The notes beneath the pieces were generated by a model. The model saw only the letters and a list, made by a program, of their open reading frames with translations, ran no database searches and was not told the DNA's origin. From positions 106,286 to 146,996 of the forward strand of contig CAUDNR010003001.1 of assembly GCA_958430865.1 (NCBI GenBank): a stretch of 40,711 nt of DNA, in the 5' to 3' direction. Shown piece after piece: positions 10,753 through 22,873 of this stretch; position 1 is the first letter of the stretch; each line of letters starts with the position of its first letter. A program made the position numbers and the translations under genes. The DNA comes from Entrophospora sp. SA101 (Eukaryota; Glomeromycota; Glomeromycetes; Entrophosporales; Entrophosporaceae).

Positions 10753-11115
10753 CTAGGTCCTGTAGAATATGCATGCAAAATTTCTTGTTTCCTGATTTTC
10801 TATGTACATATATATACACAAAAAAATATTATGGGCAATGCCCCGAAGAAACTTTATAGTTGATCTAATGTTACGGTCATTTAATACTGTTTGAATCCGT
10901 ATTTCACGATTACGATCTTGTGGTTTCTGTGGGGGTCGTGGTGTTCCTCGCAAGACCATTTCTACGTCAAGTTCGACTTTACTTTGATTATCAGTAAAGT
11001 GTCCTGTCGGTAAAGTGTCACAGACCCCTGTGAAACTGATGCAGTAGGGAGAAAATGTATCTTCTGGCGCACTTTTTTGCTCCCCGCGTCGTGCTTTTTG
11101 ATTTATTAGCTCCAA
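10753..11115 (-). CDS. Unrecognised 120-residue open frame
   Basis: The frame starts at ATG 11115 and is rather GC-rich for this window. It contains CISFTGVCDTLPTGHF and a basic Pro/Arg stretch (RGTPRPPQKPQDRNREIR). Its last 20 residues run into AT-rich sequence and look non-genuine, so this may be one exon or the remnant of a longer gene. I recognise no family. No neighbouring gene gives context. Confidence 0.25.
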   Translation of the reverse strand: MELINQKARRGEQKSAPEDTFSPYCISFTGVCDTLPTGHFTDNQSKVELDVEMVLRGTPRPPQKPQDRNREIRIQTVLNDRNIRSTIKFLRGIAHNIFLCIYMYIENQETRNFACIFYRT

Positions 11116-12085
11116 ATTTAATTCTAAGCAATTCTAGATTACTTAAAAACTTTGATGTATGATTAAATTGCATTTGTGTCGTAATTTGGGGTACGACAAG
11201 TTTACATTTGCGTTGTACTTTTTATATACACCCGGATTTTTTAAATGTATCTACATAAGCTTAATTTAATAATTTGCAATACAATAAAATCATACTTGCT
11301 TCGTACTTTTTTTATATATTTACAAGCTTAATTCTATATATAAAAAAAACCAAAAACGATAATACTGCGAGCGTGCAATTTCAAATACAGCTCGTGACGC
11401 GTCCAATAAGTATATAAGATAAATATGAAAGTCCAATAATATATTTATTTCCCAATTTCCGCTCACCCTAGGAGCTATTCCAAAATTATCTGTAAAAGAT
11501 TTCAAACTTGTTTCTCAACAACTTCTGTAGGAAAAAATTCCAATATTACTGTTGTTCCTTTTTGATATTATAATTAAAATTGAGTTACTGGAGAAATAGT
11601 TTAGCTCAAAAGATTTATATTTACAATATTATTGTTTCCAAGGATAAACTATTTACACCAGATGAACTTGACAACTCAAGAAACTATTAATATTAAGTCC
11701 TTCTAGGCATTCCTATTTCCAAAAAACTTTTTTTATTATTGAAGATCATTTATTTGGACGATCAAATTTTTATCATTCATCACAAAAAAAAAATTTTTCT
11801 GTAAGTAAATAATTAAGTTGTTGAAAAACATATATTATATAGTGATGATATCTTTGGTAACCAGAATATATATATTCAGGGCACTAAATTAGAATACTCA
11901 TGGTTGATGCAACCAAAGTGTTATTAATTTTTAGAAAAACAAATTTTTTCTTTTAAATATTTAGTTGTCCATGATGAGACATAGGCGAATCTGAATTAAA
12001 AATTTTTTTTTAAAATAAAAAATGTCAACCAAAGAATATTAATTATTTAATCTAAGTTTTATAAATATTTAGACTGATTGATTAA
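11116..12085. other. Intergenic stretch upstream of THG1
   Basis: AT-rich with no convincing gene. The phrase CGTACTTTTT(A)TATATA recurs near 11213 and 11307. The final 150 bases would carry the THG1 promoter, but no specific element can be defended. Confidence 0.4.
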
Positions 12086-13343
12086 ATGGCAAAATCAAGA
12101 TATGAATATGTAAAAAGTTTTGAAAAAGATGATTCGTTATTGCCTAACACTTGGATGGTTTTACGTATAGATGGAAGAGGTTTTCACAAGTAAATTACAA
12201 AACAAAAAGAAAATTTAACAGTTATAGAAATTATACACTTGTTACACAAGTAACCAACTGATCTATTGATATAGGTTTTCGGATAAGCATAAATTTGAAA
12301 AACCAAATGATAAAGCAGCTTTAGATCTTATGAATAAGTGTGCACAATCAATTATGAATGAATTTCATGATATAATATTAGCATATGGACAAAGTGATGA
12401 ATATAGGTAATAATCACAGAATCATAAAATAATAGTAAATGATATATTAATATATTATTAACAAATATTTATAAATAGTTTTGTGTTCAAAAAAAATTGC
12501 AACCTTTATGGAAGACGTGAATTGTAAGTAATCTTATGTACATATATTTATAATTTTTTTCTCTTTTCTCACTTTCATTCTCCTTTCTCTTTTCTAGTAA
12601 AATATTATCAGTAATTGTTAGTCAATTTTCTTCTAATTATGTATATTATTGGAAAGATTATCTTCCATCAAAAGAATTATTATATCCACCCTCATTTGAT
12701 GGTAGAATCGTAATTTATCCTAGTGATAATAATTTACGAGATTATTTATCTTGGAGACAGGTTGATTGTAAATATTCTTTAATGAATTATTATTATACTA
12801 ATAATATTTACAATGTAGTAATAATAATAATTTATAATAAGGCCATATAAATAATCTATATAATACATGCTTTTGGGCCTTGGTAAATTCTGGTAAATCT
12901 GAATCTGAAGCAGAAGAATTTTTAAAAGTGAGCATTTACCTTTAATTTCTCAGAAAAATTTTTTTTTTCAATTAGCAACTAACTAGCTTTTATTTATTAC
13001 TTTTTAATGAATGTTAGGGAACAGTTTCATCAGATAAAAATGAACTATTATTTTCTAAATTTAATATAAATTATAATAAATTACCAGAAATGTTTCGTAA
13101 AGGTTCTTTATTAATTCATCAAAAGGTATTTTATATAAATATGCATGTGTTATTTTACAATGTTATATTATTACAATGTTTAATATCTCTATTTCTATCA
13201 CTTATAAATAGATTGAAGAAAAAACCATAAATCAAAAAGGTTTAGAAGTTACAAGGGGAAAAAATGTTGTTCCAATATTACATGTTGATATTATTAAAGA
13301 TGAGTTTTGGGAAATTCATTTAGAACTTGGAATTAAAATATAA
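12086..13343 (+). CDS. THG1: tRNA(His) guanylyltransferase Thg1, seven exons
   Basis: Exons 12086-12189, 12275-12406, 12479-12523, 12598-12767, 12842-12927, 13018-13125 and 13212-13343 join to 258 residues, close to the usual 240-300. All introns are GT-AG and in phase. Thg1 adds the essential extra guanosine (G-1) to the 5' end of tRNA(His) by 3'-5' polymerisation, allowing recognition by histidyl-tRNA synthetase. The palm-like metal-binding motifs are intact: [16 protein letters not shown] near the N-terminus and [14 protein letters not shown] around residue 70. Also present are [33 protein letters not shown], the Asn-Tyr-Asn region before MFRKGS, and a conserved end. The start ATG precedes [11 protein letters not shown], as expected for the family. 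No lesions were seen. This is one of the safest genes in the window. Confidence 0.95.
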
Positions 13344-15762
13344 TCAATTGCTCATTTATTTTTTTACTTTGTATTAACATGTTTCTGTAAGATCATGTTT
13401 CATCCTCTATAGTAAGTTTGGTGTGACTTTATTAATCGGATGAATTATCAATCTGTCCAATCCTTTTCCCTGTCAAGCAACACCCATTGTTTTGATTTTT
13501 TTTTTATTTTTACAATCTTGAAAGATTATGTTGAAAATAATGATGAAAATGTATTGTTATTTTGAAAGTTATGAAGCTAGTGAGCAAATAATGGTGCAAA
13601 ACTCAAGAGTTAAGGCATTAATATGTAAGATCACTGAATAGTTTACCAAATGATAATTACAGTATATGTCATATGCAGAAATAGTCAACCTTTACATGTT
13701 ATAACTTGGCAATATTTTTGCACTCTTACTGGTGAATTTGATGAAGATCTAATGATATATTACTGGTTGAGCAATATTGTTTGTCATTATGTCCATATTT
13801 TGCATTAACCATGTTTAACAAAAAATTAAAAATCAAGGAGTTAGAAATATATCAAATATAAAATATATTTTATTGCCTTATTATAATGTAATATTATACA
13901 AGCATTGAAGAGTATAATGCTTGACATGCAAGGCAATTTTCAAAACAACTACATTTTGGATTATCTGCTTCTTTCAATAATTCATTTGATTCATTAATTG
14001 TTCCTTGAACTCATCTAACAAATTAGAAGATAAATATTAAAACATCTCATCATATATTCAATGGGTAAACATTGGTTTCCTATAAAGATGTTCCAAATAA
14101 TGTTAAACCATTATTTTCTAAGAAGGGTAAAATTAACATTATTATTAAGGATCTATTTTTAAAAAAATCAAGCAACAAAAATGAATAAATGAAAGGTTTT
14201 GGACAGAAAAAAAGGATGGATTTCTTTCATGAGCTGTTTTTGATGTAGGCCTGCCTCCTCTAAAAATAGAGGATCCATTTATTAAATTTTGTCAGAACTT
14301 ATGTCCTGCATATGTTATCATCTAGGAAAAGTTTGTTAAGTGACAAAATTGCTTATATCATATAATGGTAATTATTTGGTAATTAATACAATTTGTATGT
14401 AATTGATCATCAATAAATTGTGTTATGTTTGCTTTGTGTAATAATAACTTTTTCTCTAAAGATCTTTTTGACTAAAAAAAGTTACGCGTTTTTCTACCTT
14501 CCAATAAAAAATAAAAAATAAAGTCAATGATAAGCGTTGACAATATTTCAATTATAGTTAATACTGTAAAGCTATATTACGATTCTGAGCAAAACTTGTC
14601 AAGCTACTACAACTGCTACTACATTAGGAATTTTGGCTAAATGGTTAGAAACAATAAGAAACATTTCTGTTACCACTGATAATCTATATAATATTCTGCA
14701 AGTTCATTCGGAGGAATTCATGTTGGGTCAAAAATGGTCAAAAACAATAAAATAATTCATTTATAGATATTGTATTTTTAATAAATCACAAGACAAAATC
14801 ATATATGTATCAATTAATTAATATTAAAACAAGTTATTAATTACATTGATGATGACAAGTTTTATACCTGAAATTTGGTAATACAAATATTCACTTTGTC
14901 TGATTTGTTGCTCAACTGAGATTTTTATATAAGGTAAAAATGCCTATTTTGAACTCTGATCCTCATATAAGACAGAGTTGTCAGAAACTCGGATTTTAAT
15001 TTATAAGGTAAAAAGTGATACCGATTTTTAAAGAAGGTAATATATGGGCAAAGGAAGAAAAATCAGTGCTCTATTTTATGACATGCTAAACATTGGTCAT
15101 AAAAAAAAATGTTATGAGCTTTTATATTTGCTAAAAACTCATTATGACAATGTCAAGAATTCATAAACCAAGAAAGATCCAAAATTTACAGCTGAAAAAT
15201 TAAAAAGTCAGCATTATGATCAAAATCACTAAAATGTAAGTGTGACAAATATATAAAAATTTGGACCCAGATATTCTTGAAATACATCTTAATGGAAAAG
15301 GATATGTATACAAAGCTGAAGGCAATCAACCTATACTCAAGGATTAGATTACCAAATAGGTTACAAGAAAATTAGTCAATTAGTTGGAGAAACAACAAAT
15401 AATAATATTGTAAATGAATGAGGCAACAAAGATATTTATTATTGTTAATTTAATTCACTTGTAAAAATAATTTGATTGGTGTCAAAACTTGTTTTGGACA
15501 AAATAAAATGGAAGAAAATTCAAATCATCATCATGTAAATTAGTTAGCAGTATTCCTTATTTATTATTATAAATAAAAAAGTATGGTGGACAAAGTCCTA
15601 TAATTAATTTGCCTGTAATAGAGCCATTTAGTTAAAAATATAAATGAATATTAATATTAATATAATGTACAGAATCTTTTTTTTAGAATTACACAACGTC
15701 GATCATTACAGTATTTAGTAATTTAAAATAACACCAAAAATTAAAACGTATCATAAAAAATA
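13344..15762. other. Long gene-poor stretch with decayed coding-like scraps
   Basis: No gene could be assembled. Two scraps look formerly coding: a minus-strand RGGRPTSKTAHERN at about 14215-14270, and plus-strand KKKCYELLYLLKTHYDNVKN and DPKFTAEKLKSQHYDQNH at about 15095-15230. Both are cut by stops and frameshifts. They probably derive from transposons, but no family was identified. The last 80 bases lead into the NDUFA2 homologue. Confidence 0.4.
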
Positions 15763-16250
15763 ATGTCTTGGAGAAATCAATTATCAAAAAGTTTAAAAGA
15801 ACTTCGTATACATTTTTGTCAAACTTCTCCTTCTAGTAAAGGAGTTCGGTAAATATTCTTTTCAATTTCTTTATTTATTTTTCTCTTCAATAACAAATCA
15901 CATCTTCCTATTGCTCTCCTTTCAATAACTAATGAAAAAAAAGCAATTATCTAGAGAATTTATCACAAATAACTATTTATCATTAAAAGAGGCTAATCCA
16001 AAATTTCCGATTCTAATTCGTGAAGCAAGTGGAATAGAAGCTCGTTTTTTTGCTAGATATGGTACTTATGCACTTTACATATTACATACATAAAAAAGTG
16101 TCAGTATTATCTAATTCTAAATCATTAATATTTATTTTATTAGATTTTGGAGAAGAGAAAAAAATTGCTTTAAATAATCTCTCAGCTAGAGATGTTGAAT
16201 CTAAATTAGAAGAATTGGTTTTAAATAAAGATTCTTTAAAATCATCATGA
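15763..16250 (+). CDS. NADH dehydrogenase (complex I) B8/NDUFA2-type subunit, three exons
   Basis: Exons 15763-15848, 15955-16061 and 16144-16250 join in phase to 99 residues, the usual size for this small accessory subunit. The protein reads from MSWRNQLSKSLKELRIHFCQ through EFITNNYLSLKEANPKFPIL, IREASGIEARFFARYDFGEE and ALNNLSARDVESKLEELV. This matches the thioredoxin-like fold of NDUFA2 (fungal 10.5-kDa subunit), with the IREA...ARF.RY.FG signature and the conserved LNNLS near the end. The protein sits in the peripheral arm of mitochondrial complex I on the matrix side. No classical presequence is expected. The first and last introns have ordinary GT-AG ends. An alternative start inside intron 2 gives a 66-residue frame, which I reject because it loses the conserved N-terminal half. 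Confidence 0.92.
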
Positions 16251-16390
16251 TAAACAAATAGCTGACAATAATAACAATCAATAATAATAAATTTTCTTAT
16301 CAATCTCTTATCCATCAATCAATATTTAATATTTTTGGCACAATATCATATAATAGTAATTAAAATAAATAAATGATGTATATTTATAGG

Positions 16391-16664
16391 TTAGGAACAA
16401 ACATTACTTCCTACTTTGGTATTTAAAATTAAACCAACAATTAAACCATAAAGACCCAATTACTTCAACAAAAATCAATATTAAAATCATTCCTACAAAT
16501 AATCTTTGTTGTTGTGCATGCCCTCTTACACACTTTTGAAATAAGAACATAAATATATAAATGAGTTATATAACACTTACAGCATCTCCAGCATCACCTA
16601 TTGAATAGCTTGCTGCTAATCAGTAAGTCCTACTGCCAATCCAGATCCTAATTGAATGAATCTG
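16391..16664 (-). pseudogene. V-ATPase proteolipid (c-type) subunit, C-terminal half only, two compensating frameshifts
   Basis: Exon 16664-16581 and exon 16532-16391 encode the last half of a V-ATPase c-family proteolipid: FIQLGSGLAVGLT, LAASYSIGDAGDA, then VRGHAQQQRLFVGMILILIF, LYGLIVGLILNTK. The family is a membrane rotor-ring protein with four helices; this is the third to fourth helix, including the Glu-bearing ILIFVEVIG segment that carries protons. Two lesions are seen. One G is missing after GLT near 16618-16621, where the family has Gly-Leu-Ala. One extra G (GGG at 16454-16456) lies between VIG and LYG. The N-terminal exons are absent upstream, where a tandem repeat block begins instead. 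Inference: a dead partial copy, possibly cut off by the repeats. Confidence 0.8.
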
Positions 16665-16739
16665 CTAAAATTATTTAAGATTAAGATTGGAGTTACTCTT
16701 ATTATTATTACTATTACTATTTTTTTTAATGTAGGCTTT

Positions 16740-17130
16740 ATAATTGTAATGCTTATTCTATATACAATAAGAATTATCATTAATAGTATGCGCAACAACA
16801 TTCGTTTAACCATAGATCTCACAATGTTATTATTATATACAATAAGAATTATCATTAATAGTACGTGCAACAACAATTCGTTTAACCATAGATCTCTCAA
16901 TATTATTACATACAATAAGGATATCATTCATAGCAGTAGTTACCATCAGTTGATTTTTTTTGATGGTCGCATAGCAATGATTCTAAATCTATTTTTTGAA
17001 ACAGACAAATAAATATCGAGACAATGTTATTATTATATACAATAAAAATTATTAATATACAATAAGAGTATAATAATAATGCCTCGCATAACAATAATTC
17101 AACCATAGATTCATTTAAATACAATGTTAG
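16740..17130. repeat. Degenerate tandem repeat, unit about 75 bp
   Basis: Three to four imperfect units contain TATACAATAAGAATTATCAT, TAATAGTA(T/C)G(C/T)GCAACAACA and TTCGTTTAACCATAGATCTC. Copies begin near 16765, 16831, 16905 (broken) and 17030. Both strands give open frames by chance. The array sits exactly where the missing 5' exons of the V-ATPase pseudogene should lie. Confidence 0.7.
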
Positions 17131-17981
17131 AAATCTGTATTATGAATTATTTGAAGTGAATGTATAAAATGTAATAAACTAACAATTCTAATTATATTAC
17201 TCAAAGATCTTTATTTCTGCTCATTTAACCCTTCCTTCTATTTTAAATATAATGTAGATCAGTAAAACAAATCTCTCATCAAAACCTAACTAACTCTTGT
17301 GCGAGCCAATAGTACCTTTGTTGTTGCAACATTTGAAAGTCCAACACATCATTTAAAGAGGTATTAGCAAAAAAAACTTAATGTATAATTAAAATGAAAC
17401 TTAATAGAAATGCACTTTTTTGAAAAAGATCAATGAAATAAAGCTTTAGACGTAAAAAATCTTCACCGCTACTTTTCTTTCATCTTGGGAACCAAAATTT
17501 TTTGTCAAAAAAATGTATTTATTTTATTTGAAAAGTTTACAAAACATTATTTTGTTATATAAAAACGTTGAATTTATGAAATCTTAGTAACATTCGTGCC
17601 CTATACAACCACGTGATATTTGTAACATGTGAGCAATTATTGAATGGTTTTTAATTGGTCGAAATTTTAAAGGTAGTAAAGGTTCCTTTGATTATCGTGT
17701 AAACTAATTGGGACATTCAAATTTTATACGACGTCCATGCTATATTAATTGATTAGTTGATAAATTGTAAATGAATGCAAATGCGAATTGGAGAATGAAG
17801 CAGGAAAATTATTCTCTTTACCTTGTATCTAAACACCTAAATACCTTTAATATTTTTATGACATACGTTATCACAAATTCTATATCTAATAATATAAATA
17901 TAAATATAAATATACATAAACTTGGACATTAATTAATTATATTACTGTATTGTTATTATCTTCATCCTCTGTTTTTTAAAA
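17131..17981. other. Intergenic region and promoter side of the ataxin-2 gene
   Basis: No coding sequence recognised. AT-rich, with a short TATAAATATAAATATAAATA run at about 17891-17912, 70-90 bases before the start codon. It could include the promoter, though this is only suggestive. Confidence 0.4.
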
Positions 17982-19785
17982 ATGTCTTCAGCTATAATAA
18001 GAACAAAAGATCGAAGACAAGAAGGTTATCAATCTTTTACAAATCCAAATCAAAGGTAAAATTTTCATTAATTGATCACATTATAGTATTTTGATTCATT
18101 TTATTTAATTCAATATATATATATATATATATCTAATGTTGAAGTTATTGATTGTAGTCATAATAATAGAAGTAACAAGAATAAATGGAATAAGAATAAA
18201 AATAATAATAATAATAATAACAACAACAATAACGATTTTAATATTAATAATACTAATAATTCTCAACATTCAATTAATCTAACATCAATAACTCAACAAC
18301 TTCCAAATCCTAGTCCATCATTCACAAATCATTATCACAACAACGGTTATATTAACAACGTTAACCATAATACCAATAATCATGCTACTAATGTTGCTAA
18401 TAATCATTTTTCAATATCTCCAGGTCCAAATTCATTCAAACAAATTGAACAAATAGTTTATGATGAAAGTTCTAGCAGACATATGCATGATCGAATGTTA
18501 TTTCTACTTTTTAATTTAGTTGTATGTATCATCAAATATTTAGCATATTATTATTATTATTATTATTATTTTTTTGAAAAAATAATAATAATATCTTTAA
18601 TTTTTTCTAGGGTAGGAATGTTATTGTCACTTTAAAAAGTGGTGTAAAATATCAAGGTTTTTTCATGGCAGCATGTACAGATGGTGGAATTGGCGTGGTG
18701 TTAAGATTAGCCAAAAGAGTTTTATCCAAAAGTGAAGAAAAAACCACATCAAATCCTGCAAAAGAATCTTTTATCATATTAGAAAAGGATCTTATGGATA
18801 TATATGCTACTAATGTTGACTTTTCTGCATCAGAAAAATCAAATTTAGAACGTGATAGTATGTTATATGTTAATATAATCAAGATATTTAATATTATATT
18901 ATATTATGTAACTTACTTACTTAATAATTAATAAACTAGGCTTTAAAACAGATTCTAATATCTCTGATCGCACAGGAATAAAAGAAAGGGAACTTCATAA
19001 ATGGACTTCTGGCGAATCAGAAGAGCTTTTTGAAGGCTTAGAATATCCTTCCATAATTTTTTTATGAAAAAATCATATACGATTATTTTATTTATTTTAA
19101 TCCTTAATTTCTTTCCACAGATAATTTAGGCCAAGAAAATGGTGATACTTGGGATCAATTTGCTGCAAATGAACAATTGTTTGGAATTGCCACTGATTTC
19201 AATGAAGAAATTTATACCACAAAATTAGATCGCTCAAAAGCTGATTTTAAAGAACGAGAAAAGGCTGCTATCGCTCTTGCAAATGAAATTAACAGAGTAA
19301 GATGTTTTAATAAAAAATAAACCATAAATATATTTATATTTTATTTTAGAATATTCAAAGATTAATATTATATTTGTATGATTATTATAGACTGCTACTA
19401 CAAATACTCATATGCTAGAAGAACGTGGTTGTATCATTGATGAAAATCAAATGGACGAAGAAGAACGGTAAGCGATTAATTGATTTCTTATTCAAAAATT
19501 ACCTTGATTCGATTATTTAATTAAATAGATATCATTCATACATAATAATAATAATAATAATAAATTTATTAGTTACGGCGCTGTTATTCGTAATCGTGAT
19601 CCAAGTAAATACATGCCACTCACGCTTTCTAAAATACAAAAACAACAGCCACTGCCACAACCATCATCAATTAAATCAAATCAACAATCACAATCACGGC
19701 CAAAATTAAATGCTACTACGCAAACAATTAAAAAATTAGATACTATTAAAGAATCTTCTAAAGACATTGCTACTACTACTACTAT

Positions 19786-19820
<35 letters not shown>

Positions 19821-22104
19821 ATATTACTACTACTACTAAATCAAAATATTTAGAAGAAACAAAATCATTTTCATCCATTAATAACAACAAAAATAATAAT
19901 GGTAGTGATGGTGATAATATTCTAAAGGCAATACCTTTAACTAATGGAACTGCTGAAACTACTAATGAAGCAGCTACATCTGTACAAAAGATGTCTAATT
20001 TGGCTCAATTCCGAATAACAGAACCCATTGATGTATTAATTCAAAAGGTTCTTAGAATATTATTTAATATGTTTATTGTTTGTTTATGTTAAATTAATAA
20101 ATATATATACTTTATTTTTAAGAGAAATAATAATAAAGATTCTGAGGGGAAAAAAATCGAAACGCAGATTATTAATAGATTTCGACAATTTGCAACCAAC
20201 GAAAAAGAAAGACTACAACACAAAAAACAAGCTATATTTAGAAAAGAAATGGATAAAAAAGCCGCTGAATTACTTGAATGGGGCCAAGGCTTTAAGGTTT
20301 TTATTTTTTTTTATGTTTTTATATATTTTTATATTTTATATTTAAGAATAAAAACTCATTATTAATAAATTTATAGTTAGATTTGCCATTACCAAAAGAT
20401 CTTATTCCAATTTTGACAAAAGATGAATCTAAACGTCAACAGCTTGAAGCTAAATCTGTGGCAGCAGCACACAATTTAGATAATGAAAAAATAAAAGATA
20501 AATCACAAGATAAATACAAGATACAAGATAGATGTGTTGAAATTAATAACAACAACAATGACATCAATAACAATAACAATAACAATAACAATAGCAATAA
20601 ACAAATAGATAAATTATTCGAAGATAAAACAATCATATCCAAACATTCGGATATCAAAACAGATCTTAAAAAACCCGAAGGTGAAAAAACTCAAAAAGCT
20701 CAACCTGAATCAAAAACATTAATAACTGATAACAAAACAACATCATCAGAATTTGATAAGTTAACTTCTGATGCTCCTCTACCTTCAATGAATGATAACA
20801 ATAACGATTCAACATCAACATCAAATTCTCAATTCAAATTTAATGTTAAAGCATCAGAATGGAAACCAAATCCTAATGCGGCAAGTTTCACTCCGGTATG
20901 GGTTGATTGATGTAACAATCTTCATAAACAACCCTTTTATATATATATATATCTATTATATTTTTATAAAGAATTAATTTAAATTAAAGTTATATATATA
21001 TATTTTAATGTAATAGGTTGTCACTAATACCAATATTGATAGAAAATCACCTGATTCAGTATGTATTAAATTAATCATTAATCTATTATTAAAAAAAGTA
21101 CAAAATGGAAATAATAAAACCAATTTTTTAGTCACCTTTCTTTGGAAATCAACAATTAAAGAAAAATTCTGCAACAATTAAAGATGGTTTTCATAAAGGA
21201 AAACCATTAATAAATCCAAATACAATTCGTAAGTATTTAAAAATTTTAATATTACATAATCAATTATTAGACATTGTTTTGCTGTCAAAACTGATATGAT
21301 GATGAATTATAGTTGTCAATCCAAGTTATGGATTTATGCCTTACTCTGTTGCACCTTTTCGATATCCAAATTCAACTCAATATGGTGTAGTCTCTTTACA
21401 ACAACCTACACAAATGTCATATATGCAACCAAGGGTATGCTGCTTCTTTCATTTTTTAGGAGTATGGAGTGAAAAAGAATATTAATAAATATTTTAAATA
21501 TGTTTTTAGTTTGTGCCTAGTATGCCATTCACTACACCTTCAGTTCCATCAACTGGTGCACCTCGTATGTATATGTTGTTTTAACTAAAGAAACTTGTAT
21601 TTAATTTAACAAAATCTTATATATTTTTTTGACAGAAATATACAATCCGCAAATCCAACCAATGGTTCCACGTATGTTTTATTTGTCTCATACACATGGT
21701 TTAGTAATATAATATATAATGATTAAACACTTAATAATCTAATTTGTATGATTTGCTTTTAAACATATAGAACATTTTGGCTCACAGGGATTTCCATCTC
21801 CAGGCTGTACACCAATGATTCCAAATGGAATGCGTCCACATATGTATCAGCAATATCAAAATCCACATGGTACATATAAAGATTTTCTAATTTAATGAGT
21901 TCAATTCAATAAAGTTTGTTTAATTTAAACATTAACCAAAGCAAGAATACCAATATGCCATTTTTTTATATAGCAATACCACCAGTTATGAGATATTCAG
22001 TACCTCAAGCACTGCCAAATTTGGGACAAAGACCTATGATGATGATGGAACCTCATTATGTAAAACAATCTGAAACTAACCCAATAAGTAAATTAAAAAA
22101 GTAA
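17982..22104 (+). CDS. Ataxin-2 / Pbp1 homologue, sixteen exons, with Sm, LsmAD and PAM2 elements
   Basis: Sixteen exons from 17982 to 22104 join in phase to about 930 residues. They begin at 17982, 18158, 18611, 18940, 19119, 19391, 19573, 20123, 20377, 21017, 21132, 21313, 21510, 21636, 21771 and 21974. An Asn-rich N-terminus leads to an Lsm-like domain (GRNVIVTLKSGVKYQGFF, residues about 145-230). LsmAD follows (ENGDTWDQFAANEQLFGIAT, then EEIYTTKLDRS and IALANEIN), then Thr/Asn/Gln-rich disorder and a PAM2 motif (EWKPNPNAASFTP) that would bind the MLLE domain of poly(A)-binding protein. The tail is Pro/Met-rich. Family role: a cytoplasmic RNA-binding scaffold acting in stress granules, poly(A) tail control and TOR signalling. 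The intron after exon 4 is AT-AC (see its own entry); every other junction is GT-AG. A run of ACT codons gives a poly-Thr tract that may vary in length. No lesions were seen. Confidence 0.93.
19043..19118 (+). other. U12-type AT-AC intron in the ataxin-2 gene (76 nt)
   Basis: Exon 4 ends GGC TTA GA and the intron begins ATATCCTTCC, matching the U12 5' splice consensus ATATCCTT. Near the 3' end is TCCTTAAT (19101-19108), matching the U12 branch site. The terminal AC is about 11 nt further on. Splicing at AC restores the frame as GLE-DNLGQENGDTW inside LsmAD. No GT donor exists nearby. A GT-AG reading is therefore impossible here, and an AT-AG reading would drop a base pair and break the frame. 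Confidence 0.88.
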
Positions 22105-22873
22105 ATTTTATTTATTACTATTTAAAAAAAAATTCACTACTCATTTATCATTTAATACATTTATATGTACTATGTGTGTGTGTGTATATATACACACAAA
22201 AATATTTTAATCTATTATTTAATAAATCATAATAATGATAACACTGACACCAATTCTTGAGCTTTTTCTATATAGAAAACCTAGTATTTTCCCCCAAGTA
22301 TTTTCTTAATTGATAATTCCATAACTGCCATGATTTAGTTTCACAAGACCCCAAAAATCATATAAGTAGATCAGCAGCAAAAAACCACAGTTTGATATGG
22401 TACATATTGTCATTGTTTGATTCTACTTAGAAGATGCATTTGCATAATTGCTACACAAGATGTTGATCATCTAATAGTAAAACAGCTATGATCAACAAGT
22501 CAAATTTATCATCAATAAGTTTTTACCTTTTGCATTGGACACTAATATGTTGTGGAACTTTACACAACATCTAACCACGTATTCATGCAGGACCGGGAAA
22601 ACTCTATTGAATGTGACCGCCAACACTATGATTTGAAAGTACTTTAAAAAAAAAAAAAGTGACCGCCTCACTATAGATTCGATTAATGGAAAATGGAAAA
22701 GGTCACCGCCTTTATATAATTCGAAGGAAAAAATGTCCTCGGTTACACTGAATTCGCAAACATAGAGAAATTTAATATTGGATATAAATTATTAATGGTG
22801 TTGCTATTTAAAAAACATTTTTCAGGATTATCCAGTGGCTATGTAACCACAAATAACTATTTATCATTATTAC
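22105..22873. other. Convergent intergenic region between ataxin-2 and the Ras-kinase gene
   Basis: Holds the 3' ends of both genes. A palindromic TGTGTGTGTATATATACACACA lies near 22175-22198. Degenerate remains of a last kinase exon (CTGGATAATCCTGAAAAATG on the minus strand, about 22812-22831) may be present. Confidence 0.45.
22613..22710 (+). repeat. Three direct GTGACCGCC-like motifs
   Basis: GTGACCGCC at 22613-22621 and 22669-22677, and GTCACCGCC at 22702-22710. Each is followed within 10-20 bases by a similar tail (TATGATTTGA, TATAGATTCGA, TATATAATTCGA). The motifs are GC-rich in an AT-rich spacer. Confidence 0.6.

Noticed and set aside
16616..17124. Several Ile/Asn-rich frames on both strands
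   Set aside because: They arise from the 75-bp tandem repeats, present on both strands, and from out-of-frame V-ATPase sequence.
19043..19118. Frameshift or missing donor in ataxin-2
   Set aside because: The apparent defect disappears when the intron is read as AT-AC; donor, branch site and frame all fit.
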